In this document: one piece after another, positions 1-10,744 of the stretch
Numbering within the stretch: the first letter of the stretch is position 1
Layout of the letters: each line of letters begins with the position of its first letter
Assembly: GCF_034347425.1 (NCBI RefSeq)
Contig: NZ_CP133779.1
Location: 1,550,001-1,614,000, forward strand
Direction of reading: 5' to 3'
Length of the DNA stretch: 64,000 nt
Origin: Undibacterium sp. CCC3.4
GTDB taxonomy: Bacteria; Pseudomonadota; Gammaproteobacteria; Burkholderiales; Burkholderiaceae_D
The notes under the pieces: generated by a model
What the model was told of the DNA's origin: nothing
Seen by the model: the letters and a program-made list of their open reading frames with translations, nothing else
Databases searched by the model: none
Made by a program: the position numbers and the translations under genes

Positions 1-1992
1 CTCAGACAAGCGATAGGGCGTTTTTTGAAAAGAAGTATTTTCTTAACAGAGCTGATTTTTCTGGGGCCGACAAAAGGTTGGCCTTACCTGGCAAACTTAT
101 TAAAGCGGAAATTTCTTGCGAAGAATAAAATTTTCACGAAATTTTGTTCCAAGGTAGCGGCGTTGACCTTGCCGACCGTCGCTACGCCTCCTGAAGCAGC
201 GCGTTCTTTAGACATTGATTACAGTTTGGCGATTCCGTTCAAATTTGAATTACCGGTTTTAGCTGACAACACCGTTGTCGCCGCCGTGATTCACTTGTTT
301 TACGAAGATCTCGCGGTTGAGTGCCGCACTTATCTTTCGAAAATACCCTGCAATGTAGATATCTATATTTCGACTACGGATGCATTTAAAGCGGGAATTA
401 TCCAACAGGTTTTTAAAAGTTGGACTAAGGGGACGGTGGATGTCCGAATTGTTCCCAACCGTGGCAGAGACATCGCGCCGAAATTAATCAGCTTTGCTGA
501 TGTTTATCATAAATACGAGTACGTGTTGTGCTTGCACGGAAAACGATCACACCATGCCAATGTGTTAGCCCCTTGGCGTCACTTTATATTCGAAAGTTTG
601 CTCGGGAATGAAGAAATTGTTAAGTCGATTTTGTTTGCATTTGAGACAAACCCGAAATTAGGAATGATTTCTTCGCAACATTTTGAGCCGATGCGGCACT
701 GGACTAACTGGGGTGGAAATTTTGCAAAAGCCTCTGCCTTGGCGACCCGGATGGGGTTTGGCATCGATGAAAAAGCCGCACTCGACTTTCCTTCAGGCTC
801 AATGTTTTGGGCCAGAACGGCGGCATTAAAACCCTTGCTCGACTTGCACTTGAGTATAGAAAAGTTTGATCCTGAACTCGGGCAAACCGACGCGACCTTG
901 GCGCATGCACTGGAGCGCGTGTTCTTTCACAGCTGTGAATATGCTGGCTACCAATGGATGAAAGTTGCTTGTTCGGAGTTTTTTGCAAACACTCCTGCAA
1001 TCATCGAAGTGGCTGATGCTGATGCGTTTCTGCACTATCAGGCCGAATACGGTTTTGAGCTCCTCAAGCCAAATGGTGTCAAGCCGCGAGCTTTACCAGT
1101 TCCAGCCGTCGCGAACGCTGCATCATCCCTGTTTGAGCGGGTTCGTGACAGCGCTTTAGGGACGGCAATAGTGCTCGATCCCGCTGTGAAAATAGCGATA
1201 GGTTTGGTTTCTTACAATAATAGTCGCGAAGAATTAAGGCTTGCCATAGAGTCTGCCAAGATTTCCTTGCAAACAGCCGGGTATGAAGTAAATGCTAAGC
1301 TGTTTGTCCTTGATAACGGCGCAGATACGACTGAGTATATCGAACAGTCCGATTTAATCGAGCGGCAAGCGCCGAAAGGGAATGTAGGATTTGGTGCCGG
1401 GCACAATCACTTGATGAAAATTGCGTTTGCTCGGCAGTTTGATGTGTACATTGCGATTAATCCTGATGGTGCTTTGCATCCTGATGCAATCAGCGAAATG
1501 ATGAAAACCATGATGGCAGCAAATGGCCGTGCAATTGTGGAGGCTCTCCAATTCCCATCTGAGCATCCAAAGCCATATGATCCTCACACCTTGGATACCC
1601 CTTGGGTGTCTGGTGCTTGCTTAGCTGTGCCGCGAGCGGCTTTTGAGGCCACAGCTGGATTTGACGAGACTTTCTTTATGTATTGCGAGGATGTCGATTT
1701 TTCATGGCGAGCTAAGGCGCATGGTTTTGCTTTGAAAACTAACCCGCGAGCCTTATTTTTTCATTCAGTGACGAATCGCAAAATGACTCCTGCCACGCTG
1801 GAAATGATTTTACGCTCAGGGTATATTTTGGCAAAAAAATGGAATGCGTTTGAATTTGAGCAGGAAATGAAATTGACGCTGGTAGAAAGAAATTTTGTTG
1901 TTCCAAGTGTTGCGGTGGAGACGGTACCGAAGGAGTGGTCTCAGTATGCCGATTTCACTCACCAGTTCAGTTTTTCCAACCCACGTTGGTAA
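1..1992 (+). CDS. Two-domain glycosyltransferase (RgpF-like + GT2), 5' partial
   Basis: The reading frame is open from the first base of the window, so the gene probably begins upstream; a TTG at position 25 is the first possible in-window start but has no convincing ribosome binding site. The visible part is about 660 residues. The first half resembles rhamnan-synthesis protein F: it has the stretches CLHGKRSHH, NWGGN and FPSGSMFWAR, typical of that family. The second half is a GT2 family transferase with SYNNS, VLDNGAD, NVGFGAGHN, INPDGALHPDA and the acceptor-side stretch FMYCEDVDFSWRAKAHGF, as in rhamnosyltransferases. It probably adds sugars to a cell-surface polysaccharide at the cytoplasmic membrane; the sugar and the polymer cannot be told. 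DNA here is more AT-rich than the rest of the window, as is common for exchanged glycan clusters. Confidence 0.85.
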   Translation, partial: LRQAIGRFLKRSIFLTELIFLGPTKGWPYLANLLKRKFLAKNKIFTKFCSKVAALTLPTVATPPEAARSLDIDYSLAIPFKFELPVLADNTVVAAVIHLFYEDLAVECRTYLSKIPCNVDIYISTTDAFKAGIIQQVFKSWTKGTVDVRIVPNRGRDIAPKLISFADVYHKYEYVLCLHGKRSHHANVLAPWRHFIFESLLGNEEIVKSILFAFETNPKLGMISSQHFEPMRHWTNWGGNFAKASALATRMGFGIDEKAALDFPSGSMFWARTAALKPLLDLHLSIEKFDPELGQTDATLAHALERVFFHSCEYAGYQWMKVACSEFFANTPAIIEVADADAFLHYQAEYGFELLKPNGVKPRALPVPAVANAASSLFERVRDSALGTAIVLDPAVKIAIGLVSYNNSREELRLAIESAKISLQTAGYEVNAKLFVLDNGADTTEYIEQSDLIERQAPKGNVGFGAGHNHLMKIAFARQFDVYIAINPDGALHPDAISEMMKTMMAANGRAIVEALQFPSEHPKPYDPHTLDTPWVSGACLAVPRAAFEATAGFDETFFMYCEDVDFSWRAKAHGFALKTNPRALFFHSVTNRKMTPATLEMILRSGYILAKKWNAFEFEQEMKLTLVERNFVVPSVAVETVPKEWSQYADFTHQFSFSNPRW

Positions 1993-2100
1993 GCGGATGT
2001 ATTTTTTACGGATGCCAATTTTGTTTTGCTTGCCGCTGAAATACGCAAGCTTGCAATTTGTGGGCAGTCAATTCTAAGTCAAATTTTTCAAATACAATTT

Positions 2101-2973
2101 ATGGTAAAAAACCAAATTGATTGCATCGTCAGGTTTCACGATAGCAGTCGTTTACTCGAATTAAACCGATGTATTTTTTCTTTAGTCGGTCAATTTTATA
2201 AATCTCTTAATATTATTATCGTTGTTCAGAGATTTACTGATGAAGAGTTGTGTTTGCTGAGGGCTAATCTGGCTTCGTTGATGAAGTTCCCAAATTGCCC
2301 TACTATTCAAATTGAAAATTTAACAAATTCGTCTTCTGCTGATGCGAGGACTGAATTGTTAAATTTGGGTTTAGACGCTGCGAGAGGTCAGTACGTCGCG
2401 TTTCTCGATTATGATGATGTGCTCTATCCGGAAGCCTACTCTATCTTAGTGCAGAACTTAAGAAGTACTCACGCGGGTATTGCGTTTGCGACAGTCAGAT
2501 TATTAAGTGTGGATATTTTTTCTCAGTTTCTCTGTGCCGTAAAAGAAGCGGCGGCACCATTCAGCGGCAGTTCTTTGAGTGACTTGTTTCGAGCAAATTT
2601 TTGTCCGATTCATTCTTACTTAATTGACCGTTCTGTGGTCTCTGCTGATATCTTGAGATTCAATACATCGCTAACGTGGGAAGAAGACTATGATCTGCTG
2701 CTCAGAATTTGCGCTACTTACGCATCGGATTTTTCCGCTTTGGGAACCGTAATCGGGGACTATTATTTCAAGTCAGATGGCAGCAATACGGTCGCGCACA
2801 GCGTCGGATTGAGCCAAGACCGGGTGAGTGAATATGCGGCGGTGGCTGCGCAAATTGAAGTTCGACGGTGTATCACGGACGTTAGTGCGGCCGTCCTTCG
2901 GCAGCTTGGCATTGCAAGTAAAGAAAATAAAATGAGTATTCGCGATGTGATTAACGTTATTGGAAATAAATAA
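2101..2973 (+). CDS. GT2 family glycosyltransferase
   Basis: A protein of about 290 residues starting at ATG 2101 (MVKNQIDCIVRFHD). The frame is open further upstream, but without family-like sequence. The fold signals of GT-A family 2 are visible: an N-terminal strand followed by LNRCIFSLVGQFYKSLNIII, then ARGQYVAFLDYDDVLYPEAY, whose DYDD is the metal- and nucleotide-sugar-binding DXD region, and later TWEEDYDLLLRI, the usual acceptor-side ED motif. It follows the preceding glycosyltransferase on the same strand after about 108 bp and shares its AT-rich composition, so both likely belong to one glycan assembly cluster extending upstream. Donor and acceptor are unknown. It is followed by a decayed repeat and then genes on the opposite strand, so it is probably the last gene of the cluster. 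Confidence 0.8.
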   Translation: MVKNQIDCIVRFHDSSRLLELNRCIFSLVGQFYKSLNIIIVVQRFTDEELCLLRANLASLMKFPNCPTIQIENLTNSSSADARTELLNLGLDAARGQYVAFLDYDDVLYPEAYSILVQNLRSTHAGIAFATVRLLSVDIFSQFLCAVKEAAAPFSGSSLSDLFRANFCPIHSYLIDRSVVSADILRFNTSLTWEEDYDLLLRICATYASDFSALGTVIGDYYFKSDGSNTVAHSVGLSQDRVSEYAAVAAQIEVRRCITDVSAAVLRQLGIASKENKMSIRDVINVIGNK

Positions 2974-3030
2974 AGCCGCGAATTCAACTGGTTTCGGTGA
3001 TTGCTCGGTAGGCGCAGGCCTTAAGTTGTG

Positions 3031-3180
3031 CGTCGTTCTTCCTTGCCTTTGGCGTCAACCTAGCGCGGTTTTTACCACTGAAAACGCCATCATTTCGGGC
3101 ATTTTCAGTTATCTGCGAACGCCACTGGGTTGCCGTCAAAAGCGCGCGGCAATGACGAATTGGGCGCTCGCGGGAATGAC
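3031..3180. repeat. Decayed copy of the core of the composite repeat
   Basis: The stretch between the glycosyltransferase stop and the pyrE stop keeps the order of elements seen in the core of the three full repeats, in the orientation of the copy at 46793: a degenerate GTCATTCC-like start, CTTTTGGCG-like, an ACTGAAAACGCCA / GGCATTTTCAG hairpin, GCGAACGCC, ACTGGGTTGCC, AAAAGCGCGCGG and AATGAC, followed by a second GCGGGAATGAC. Shoulders and the 16-bp terminal repeats are not recognisable. No gene fits this interval. Confidence 0.6.
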
Positions 3181-3185
3181 AAGTA

Positions 3186-3854
3186 TTAATAACTGGCACC
3201 ATAGCGCTCACGGTAAGCCGCCACCGCGAGCTGGTTTTGCTGAAGTTGTGCATCGCCATCGGTGCGTGACAAATACTCAAACAAATCATTCAAATTACCA
3301 ATCGACACCACCGGCATCTGATACGCCTGACTGACTTCTTGCACCGCCGAATTGACCGATAAATTCGGTTCCTTGCCCGAGCGTTCCATGCGGTCGAGGG
3401 CGATCAGCACCGCACACGGTGTGGCACCGGCGGCGCGGATCAATTCCACCGATTCGCGTACCGAGGTGCCGGCTGAAATGACGTCGTCGATGATAACGAC
3501 TTTCCCTTTGAGTTCAGCGCCGACGATGCTGCCGCCTTCGCCGTGGTCTTTGGCTTCTTTACGGTTGTAGGCGAAACCGACATTGCGGCCGCGGGCGGCC
3601 AATGCCACCGCGGTGGCCGAGGCCAGCGTGATGCCTTTGTAGGCGGGGCCGAACAGCATGTCGAATTCGACGCCGGAATTGATCAGGGTGTCGGCATAGA
3701 ACGCGGCCAAGCGGCCGAGATTGGCACCGTCGCTGAACAGGCCGGCATTGAAAAAATACGGCGAATTGCGGCCCGCTTTGGTGACGAAATCACCGAAGCG
3801 TATCACGCCGGCGGCGACCGAAAATTGTATGAATTCTTGTCTTAAATTGCTCAC
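3186..3854 (-). CDS. pyrE: Orotate phosphoribosyltransferase
   Basis: PyrE converts orotate and PRPP to orotidine 5'-monophosphate in de novo pyrimidine synthesis, in the cytoplasm. The protein has 222 residues, near the family's usual 213-225. It begins MSNLRQEFIQF, carries the substrate region TKAGRNSPYFFNAG, the catalytic-loop segment YNRKEAKDHGEGG, and the PRPP-binding signature VVIIDDVISAGTS, all expected for OPRTase. It lies 41 bp downstream of gatB on the same strand and could be read through from it. A decayed repeat lies immediately past its stop. Confidence 0.95.
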   Translation of the reverse strand: MSNLRQEFIQFSVAAGVIRFGDFVTKAGRNSPYFFNAGLFSDGANLGRLAAFYADTLINSGVEFDMLFGPAYKGITLASATAVALAARGRNVGFAYNRKEAKDHGEGGSIVGAELKGKVVIIDDVISAGTSVRESVELIRAAGATPCAVLIALDRMERSGKEPNLSVNSAVQEVSQAYQMPVVSIGNLNDLFEYLSRTDGDAQLQQNQLAVAAYRERYGASY

Positions 3855-3895
3855 GATAGGCTCGCTGTATGAAATAATAAGGGGTAGTGCGCGAC

Positions 3896-5356
3896 TTACG
3901 CGCTCAATTTTTGCTTGAGCAAATCATTGACCTGGGCTGGATTGCCCTTGCCCTTGGTCGCTTTCATCGCTTGTCCAACCAGCGAATTGAAGGCTTTTTC
4001 TTTACCGGCGCGATATTCTTCGACCGATTGCGGATTGGCTGCCAATACCTCATCGATGATTTTTTCCAGTGCGCCGACGTCGGAAATTTGTTTCAAGCCC
4101 TTGGCGTCGATGATTTGATCGGCCAGTTGCAACGCGCTGTTCGGCGCTTCCCACATGGCGGCCAATACTTCTTTGGCGATTTTGTTGGAGATGGTGCCGT
4201 CGGCGACACGCTGCAGCAGCAGCGCCAGTTGCGCCGGGCTAAGCGGAATGGCACCGATCTCGGTGTTTTCGCGTTTGAGGGTGGAGGCGACATCGCCCAT
4301 CATCAAGTTGGCGGCCGCTTTGGCCAGGCTCACACCGGCGGCGCCGACGAGCGCTTCAAAATAGCTTGCCATGCCCTTGGATTGGGTCATCAGGGCGGCA
4401 TCGTAAGCGCTCAAGCCGAATTGGGCGATGAAGCGCGCGCGCATGGCATCGGGCAATTCCGGCATGCTGCTGCGAACTTGTTCTATCCATTCAGCGCTGA
4501 CTTTGAGCGGCGGCAGATCCGGGTCGGGGAAGTAGCGGTAATCTTGCGAATCTTCTTTGCTGCGCATGGAACGGGTTTCTTTGCGATCGGGATCGTAAAG
4601 ACGGGTTTCTTGCACCACGCGGCCGCCATCCTCGATCAATTCGATCTGGCGGTGGATTTCGATGTTGATCGCTTCTTCGAGGAAGCGGAAGGAGTTGAGA
4701 TTCTTGATTTCGCAACGGGTACCGTATTCTGTTTGACCGAACGGACGCACCGAGACATTGGCATCGCAACGGAACGAGCCTTCCTGCATATTGCCATCGC
4801 AAATATCGAGCCACATCACCAGTGCATGCAGGGCCTTGGCGTAGGCTACCGCTTCGACGGCGCTGCGCATCACCGGTTCGGTCACGATTTCCAACAGCGG
4901 CGTACCGGCGCGGTTGAGATCGATGCCGGTCATGCCTTGATAATCTTCATGCAGCGATTTGCCGGCATCTTCTTCCAGATGGGCGCGCGTCAGTTCGATC
5001 ACGCGTACTTCGGCCTTGCCATCTTTTTCAAAGGCGCAGGAAACGAAACCGCCTTGCACCACTGGAATTTCAAACTGGCTGATCTGGTAGCCCTTAGGCA
5101 GATCCGGATAGAAATAGTTTTTGCGCGCGAAAATCGATTCCGGGGCGATGGTGGCACCGACGGCCAAACCAAATTGGATGGCTTTTTCGACCGCGCCTTT
5201 GTTCATCACCGGTAACACGCCGGGCAAGGCCAAGTCGACCGGACTGGCCTGGGTATTGGGGGCGGCACCGAAGCCGATCGGCGAACCGCTGAAGATTTTG
5301 GACTGGGTTTTGAGCTGCACATGCGTTTCAAAACCGATAACGACTTCCCATTGCAT
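3896..5356 (-). CDS. gatB: Aspartyl/glutamyl-tRNA amidotransferase subunit B
   Basis: GatB is the kinase/tRNA-binding subunit of the GatCAB amidotransferase, which converts misacylated Glu-tRNA(Gln) and Asp-tRNA(Asn) to the amidated forms. The protein begins [15 protein letters not shown], the usual GatB N-terminus, and gives 486 residues. I chose the ATG at 5356 because AAGAAGGA lies about 6 nt before it; the ATG two codons upstream would leave no spacing. The C-terminal YqeY/GatB tail region ([15 protein letters not shown]) is present. It is the third amidotransferase gene of the minus-strand run gatC-gatA-x-gatB, separated from gatA by a small secreted-protein gene. Confidence 0.96.
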   Translation of the reverse strand: MQWEVVIGFETHVQLKTQSKIFSGSPIGFGAAPNTQASPVDLALPGVLPVMNKGAVEKAIQFGLAVGATIAPESIFARKNYFYPDLPKGYQISQFEIPVVQGGFVSCAFEKDGKAEVRVIELTRAHLEEDAGKSLHEDYQGMTGIDLNRAGTPLLEIVTEPVMRSAVEAVAYAKALHALVMWLDICDGNMQEGSFRCDANVSVRPFGQTEYGTRCEIKNLNSFRFLEEAINIEIHRQIELIEDGGRVVQETRLYDPDRKETRSMRSKEDSQDYRYFPDPDLPPLKVSAEWIEQVRSSMPELPDAMRARFIAQFGLSAYDAALMTQSKGMASYFEALVGAAGVSLAKAAANLMMGDVASTLKRENTEIGAIPLSPAQLALLLQRVADGTISNKIAKEVLAAMWEAPNSALQLADQIIDAKGLKQISDVGALEKIIDEVLAANPQSVEEYRAGKEKAFNSLVGQAMKATKGKGNPAQVNDLLKQKLSA

Positions 5357-5428
5357 AATCATTCCTTCTTGGTCATTGTTGTTTGCTGCATGCCAGCTGG
5401 GCAGCACTCAAAATTCGTTTCAATTGTT

Positions 5429-5902
5429 TTATTCGTCGTAGCGGCAGGTGCCGTCGTCGAGCTTGACTGTCAGTGCCGTGAAATTTTTGCGCGCGCCACA
5501 CAAGGCCGGACAACTGGGCTTGATGTGTAGCAGTGCACCGTCACGCTCCAAGCGTATGCTGCAACGGTAGCCGCGATCATAATCATAGCCGCGCTTGGCA
5601 CGCGCCGTGACGGCATCGCGCAAGCTGATGCGCCAGCCAGTTTCGGTGACTTCGGCTTGCGGTTCGTCATCGAGATCGATGCTGCATTCATGCCCGTGAT
5701 CGCGCCGCAATTGCGATGATTCCCAGTTCAATTCTTTGATCTGCGTGCCATCGAGTACAAAACGGCCCTGATCGGCCAGAATCAAACGTTCACCATCGCC
5801 ATTTTCCAGCAAGGTTTGGCTGCACTGCAGGCGCACATCCAGCGTTTGCGCTGGCAGTGGCAGGGCGCACAGCGCCAGCATGATCAGGGCGGCGGCTCTC
5901 AT
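5429..5902 (-). CDS. Secreted cysteine-containing protein of unknown function
   Basis: A 157-residue protein that I do not recognise. It starts with a short signal peptide ([20 protein letters not shown], cleavage likely after PAQ or nearby) and contains about six cysteines (C in [30 protein letters not shown]), suggesting a disulfide-bonded periplasmic protein. Its ATG overlaps the gatA stop (ATGA), so it is translationally coupled to gatA, and gatB follows 72 bp later. Its presence inside the gatCAB run is unexpected for a secreted protein. No functional link to tRNA amidation is visible. It may simply be a lineage-specific insertion into the operon. Confidence 0.75.
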   Translation of the reverse strand: MRAAALIMLALCALPLPAQTLDVRLQCSQTLLENGDGERLILADQGRFVLDGTQIKELNWESSQLRRDHGHECSIDLDDEPQAEVTETGWRISLRDAVTARAKRGYDYDRGYRCSIRLERDGALLHIKPSCPALCGARKNFTALTVKLDDGTCRYDE

Positions 5903-7353
5903 TGTGGGCTGCGCAGATGCCAGTCGGTGACTTGCTGGTATTGGTGGGCGACATTGAGCAAGCGTGCTTCGGCAAAATAATTACCAATCAATTGCAGGCC
6001 AACCGGACGACGGGCATTTTTTTCACCTTGTCCGAAACCGCAGGGTATCGACATGCCGGGCAAACCGGCCAGGCTGGTCGAGAGGGTGAAAATATCGGCC
6101 AGGTAATTGGCCAGCGGATCATCCGATTGCGCGCCGAGATCCCACGCCACACTCGGTGCCACCGGCCCCATGATGACATCGCATTGTTCAAAGGCGGCGG
6201 CAAAGTCTTGCGCGATCAAGCGACGAATCTTTTGCGCTTGCAAGTAGTAAGCGTCGTAATAACCGTGTGAGAGTACATAGGCACCGACCAAAATACGCCG
6301 TTTGACTTCGTCACCGAAACCTTCGGTACGCGATTTGCGGTACATGTCATTGAGGTCGCTGTAGTTGGCGGCACGATGACCGTAGCGCACGCCATCGAAG
6401 CGGCTCAGATTCGACGAGGCTTCTGCCGGAGCGATGACATAATAGACTGGAATCGAGAGCTCGGTTTTGGGCAGCGAAATGTCGACCAAGATGGCACCTA
6501 GCTTGACATACTCGGCCAGCGCGGCGCGTACTGCTTGTTCGACATCGGCGGCCAGGCCGGCGCTGAAAAATTCGCGCGGCACGCCGATGCGCAAGCCTTG
6601 TACTGACTTGTTGAGGTCGCGGTTGAAATCTTCCGCGGCGCGTTCTATTGAGGTCGAATCTTTTTCATCGAAGCCGACGATGGCATTGAGCAGCATGCCG
6701 CAGTCCTCGGCATTGCGCGCGATCGGACCGCCTTGATCGAGCGAAGAGGCGAAGGCGATCATCCCATAGCGTGACACGCTGCCATAGGTTGGCTTGATGC
6801 CGGTGACGCCGCAAAACGCCGCTGGTTGGCGGATTGAGCCACCGGTGTCGGTGCCGGTCGAGGCCGGGGTCAGGCGTGCGGCGACGGCCGCCGCCGAACC
6901 GCCCGATGAACCGCCCGGTACGGCGGTAGTATCCCAAGGATTTTTGACGGCGCCGAAGTAAGAGTTTTCATTCGACGAGCCCATCGCAAATTCATCGCAA
7001 TTGAGCTTGCCCAGCGTGACCATGCCGGCGGCGGCGAGTTTTTCTACTACCGTGGCATCGAAGGGGCTGACATAATTTTCCAGCATGTGCGAGCCGGCGG
7101 TCGAACGCCAGTGGCGCGTGACAAAGATATCTTTGTGCGCGATCGGAATCCCAGTCAAGGCCGTGGCCGTACCATCGGCCAGACGGGCATCGGCCAGCGC
7201 GGCTTGTTTCAGCGTTTCTTCGGCGTCAACATGAAGAAAGGCATTGAGTTCGCTACCGGCAATGCGCGTGAGGTAATGGCGGGCCAAGTCGGTCGCGCTG
7301 ATTTGTTTGCTGTGTAATAGGGCCGACAGTTCGGCCAGAGTTTTGCTATGCAT
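5899..7353 (-). CDS. gatA: Aspartyl/glutamyl-tRNA amidotransferase subunit A
   Basis: GatA is the glutaminase/amidase subunit of GatCAB; it frees ammonia from glutamine for transamidation of Glu-tRNA(Gln) or Asp-tRNA(Asn). The 484-residue protein shows the amidase-signature catalytic triad: Lys74 in IPIAHKD, cis-Ser149 in VPGGSSGGS and nucleophile Ser173 in [10 protein letters not shown], with the spacing seen in other GatA proteins. The start [13 protein letters not shown] is standard. gatC ends 22 bp upstream and the following small gene overlaps its stop, so the genes are co-transcribed. Confidence 0.97.
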   Translation of the reverse strand: MHSKTLAELSALLHSKQISATDLARHYLTRIAGSELNAFLHVDAEETLKQAALADARLADGTATALTGIPIAHKDIFVTRHWRSTAGSHMLENYVSPFDATVVEKLAAAGMVTLGKLNCDEFAMGSSNENSYFGAVKNPWDTTAVPGGSSGGSAAAVAARLTPASTGTDTGGSIRQPAAFCGVTGIKPTYGSVSRYGMIAFASSLDQGGPIARNAEDCGMLLNAIVGFDEKDSTSIERAAEDFNRDLNKSVQGLRIGVPREFFSAGLAADVEQAVRAALAEYVKLGAILVDISLPKTELSIPVYYVIAPAEASSNLSRFDGVRYGHRAANYSDLNDMYRKSRTEGFGDEVKRRILVGAYVLSHGYYDAYYLQAQKIRRLIAQDFAAAFEQCDVIMGPVAPSVAWDLGAQSDDPLANYLADIFTLSTSLAGLPGMSIPCGFGQGEKNARRPVGLQLIGNYFAEARLLNVAHQYQQVTDWHLRSPQ

Positions 7354-7375
7354 GGCTGTGATTTTCCAATGGAAC

Positions 7376-7678
7376 TTATTCTATGACTTGAGGCACCAAA
7401 TACAAACCGTCTTGAACGGCCGGTGCCGGCAATTGGTATTCTTCGCGATGATTGCTTTCAGTAACGACATCGGCGCGCAAGCGCAGCGCCAATTCCGGCA
7501 GCAAAGCGGCAATCGGATGACTGAGCGGTGCGACGCCCGTGGTGTCGATCGCTTGTAATTGTTCGGCTAATGAAAAAATATCATTTAATTTGGCGAGCGT
7601 TGATTCAGCTTGCTCTTGTGAAACGTTTATTTTTGCCAAATTGGCAATTCTTGTAACATCGTTCAGTGTCAGTGACAT
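7376..7678 (-). CDS. gatC: Aspartyl/glutamyl-tRNA amidotransferase subunit C
   Basis: GatC is the small subunit that bridges GatA and GatB. The 100-residue protein starts [17 protein letters not shown], matching the family N-terminus; I rejected the longer start at 7714 because the extra residues are not family-like. The C-terminal part [13 protein letters not shown] followed by [18 protein letters not shown] is the conserved GatC tail that wraps around GatA. It is the first gene of the minus-strand run and is divergent from mreB. Confidence 0.93.
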   Translation of the reverse strand: MSLTLNDVTRIANLAKINVSQEQAESTLAKLNDIFSLAEQLQAIDTTGVAPLSHPIAALLPELALRLRADVVTESNHREEYQLPAPAVQDGLYLVPQVIE

Positions 7679-9071
<1,393 letters not shown>

Positions 9072-9090
9072 GCGTCGTTTAATTCATGCA

Positions 9091-9114
9091 GAGCCGGCCA
9101 CCCGCCGGCTCTTT
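9091..9114 (+). terminator. Hairpin terminator/attenuator after mreB
   Basis: GAGCCGGC (9091-9098) pairs with GCCGGCTC (9104-9111) around a short loop and is followed by only TTT and a mixed TTGCTGTT. It sits between the mreB stop and mreC. The weak U-tract suggests partial termination or 3'-end protection, giving more MreB than MreCD; that effect is inferred. Confidence 0.6.
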
Positions 9115-9175
9115 GCTGTTGGATGCACGCTGGCCTTACCGTTGGTGTAAACCGGTTTCTGAGCATAAATATAGT

Positions 9176-10183
9176 ATGGAATACAGCCCGCCACCACTGT
9201 TCAAGCAAGGCGCCTCAGCCCGGGCCCGCGCGATCTTCTTCACGATACTGGCGATTTTTTTGCTGGTGGTCGATTCCCGTCTGAAATCCTTGATGTTGGC
9301 ACGCCAAGTGATTGGCACCGCGCTCTATCCTTTGCAAATGGCGGCGGTGGTGCCGAGCACGGCGGTGAAAAACCTTTCGCATTACTTTGTCACCGTCGCT
9401 GAGGTGGAAAAAGAAAATATCCGCATCAAGCATCAGCAAACCCTCAATGCCGATGTGCTGCAGCAAACCGCGCAGTTGCAAGCGGAAAACAGCCATTTAC
9501 GTAAATTATTAGACGCGCGTGAGCGCTTGACGGTCAAGAGCGTGCTGGCGGAAATCATTTACGACGCCCGCGATCCCTCGACCCGTAAGGTAATTGTCGA
9601 CCGTGGTATCAAGGATGGTATTGCGCTCGGTCAGCCGGTGATCGATGATCTCGGGGTGGTCGGCCAGATCACGCGTATCTTTCCCTTCACTGCAGAAGTG
9701 ACCTTGCTGACCGATAAGAATCAGGCGATTCCGGTGCAAATTCTGCGCAATGGTTTGCGTAGCGTGGCCTATGGCCGCGGCCAATCGCCATATCTCGACA
9801 TGCGCCTGACTTCGAATGCCGATGTACAGAACGGCGATCAGTTGGTCACCTCGGGCATCGATGGTATTTACCCGGCCGGCTTGGCCGTGGCCAAGGTGGT
9901 GCAAGTCGAAAACAAGGCGGTGACCACGTTTGAAAATATACTCTGTGTGCCAACCGCTGGCATTGATCGCAACAAGCAATTGTTGATCTTGCAGGTGTCG
10001 ATGGAAAATCTGCCGCGCCCTGATACCGAGGATGTGCGCGCCAAGAAAGAAAAACTCAACCGTAAAGTAACGCGCGATGCCGCGCCGGCCAGCAGCGATG
10101 TCAAGCCGGTCGACCAACCTTCGCTGGCCGAGACGGCGAAAGAAGCGGCCGAAGCACTCGATACCAAGGAGCCGGCCAAATGA
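9176..10183 (+). CDS. mreC: Rod shape-determining protein MreC
   Basis: MreC is a bitopic inner-membrane protein whose periplasmic part activates PBP2 in the elongasome. The 335-residue protein starts MEYSPPPLFKQGASARARAI at ATG 9176. One N-terminal membrane segment (roughly residues 17-35) is followed by a coiled coil (about 60-105) and the beta-rich MreC domain with DRGIKDGIALGQPVIDDLG and a VTSGIDGIYPAGLAV stretch. The C-terminal tail is charged and alanine-rich. Its stop overlaps the mreD start (ATGA), indicating translational coupling. Confidence 0.96.
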   Translation: MEYSPPPLFKQGASARARAIFFTILAIFLLVVDSRLKSLMLARQVIGTALYPLQMAAVVPSTAVKNLSHYFVTVAEVEKENIRIKHQQTLNADVLQQTAQLQAENSHLRKLLDARERLTVKSVLAEIIYDARDPSTRKVIVDRGIKDGIALGQPVIDDLGVVGQITRIFPFTAEVTLLTDKNQAIPVQILRNGLRSVAYGRGQSPYLDMRLTSNADVQNGDQLVTSGIDGIYPAGLAVAKVVQVENKAVTTFENILCVPTAGIDRNKQLLILQVSMENLPRPDTEDVRAKKEKLNRKVTRDAAPASSDVKPVDQPSLAETAKEAAEALDTKEPAK

Positions 10184-10698
10184 CGCAGCCGCACTATATT
10201 CTTTTGCCGGTCAACCCGCTGTTTATTATCTTCAGCTTGGCGATGGCATTTTTTCTCAATTTTCTGCCTTGGGGCGGCTGGATCGCGATTCCCGATTTCG
10301 TCGCCTTGGTGCTGGTATTTTGGAGCATACATCAACCGCGCCGGGTTGGCATAGGCATCGCCTTTGCGATGGGCTTGCTGATGGATGTGCACGATGCCAT
10401 CCATCTCGGTGAAAATGCGCTGGCCTATACCTTGCTGACGTATTTCGCCATCACCATTCATCGCCGAGTGCTGTGGTTCCATCCGCTGACGCAGTCGCTG
10501 CATGTGTTTCCCTTGTTTTTATTCGTGCAAGGTTTGCAGATTGTCGTGCGCCTCATCGTCGCGCCCGACGCCCATTTTCCCGGCTGGATGTATTTTTCCG
10601 AGAGCGTTGTGACCACTGCTTTGTGGCCGCTTGCCACGCTGATTTTGCTGGCACCGCAACGACGTGCAATAAACAAGGACGACACCCGTCCGATTTGA
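10180..10698 (+). CDS. mreD: Rod shape-determining protein MreD
   Basis: MreD is the integral membrane partner of MreC. The 172-residue protein is strongly hydrophobic with about five membrane segments and contains the family stretch IGIAFAMGLLMDVHDA and ENALAYTLLTYF. It starts with an ATG overlapping the mreC stop and ends 46 bp before mrdA. Confidence 0.93.
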   Translation: MTQPHYILLPVNPLFIIFSLAMAFFLNFLPWGGWIAIPDFVALVLVFWSIHQPRRVGIGIAFAMGLLMDVHDAIHLGENALAYTLLTYFAITIHRRVLWFHPLTQSLHVFPLFLFVQGLQIVVRLIVAPDAHFPGWMYFSESVVTTALWPLATLILLAPQRRAINKDDTRPI

Positions 10699-10744
10699 CC
10701 GAACGGCGCTGGCGCCGCTTGTGCAGTAAGTAAAGCTATCGATC

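Noticed and set aside
3887..5215. 442-codon plus-strand frame opposite gatB
   Set aside because: It is the antisense shadow of gatB; composition is biased in the way expected from codon usage on the other strand, and gatB is unambiguous.
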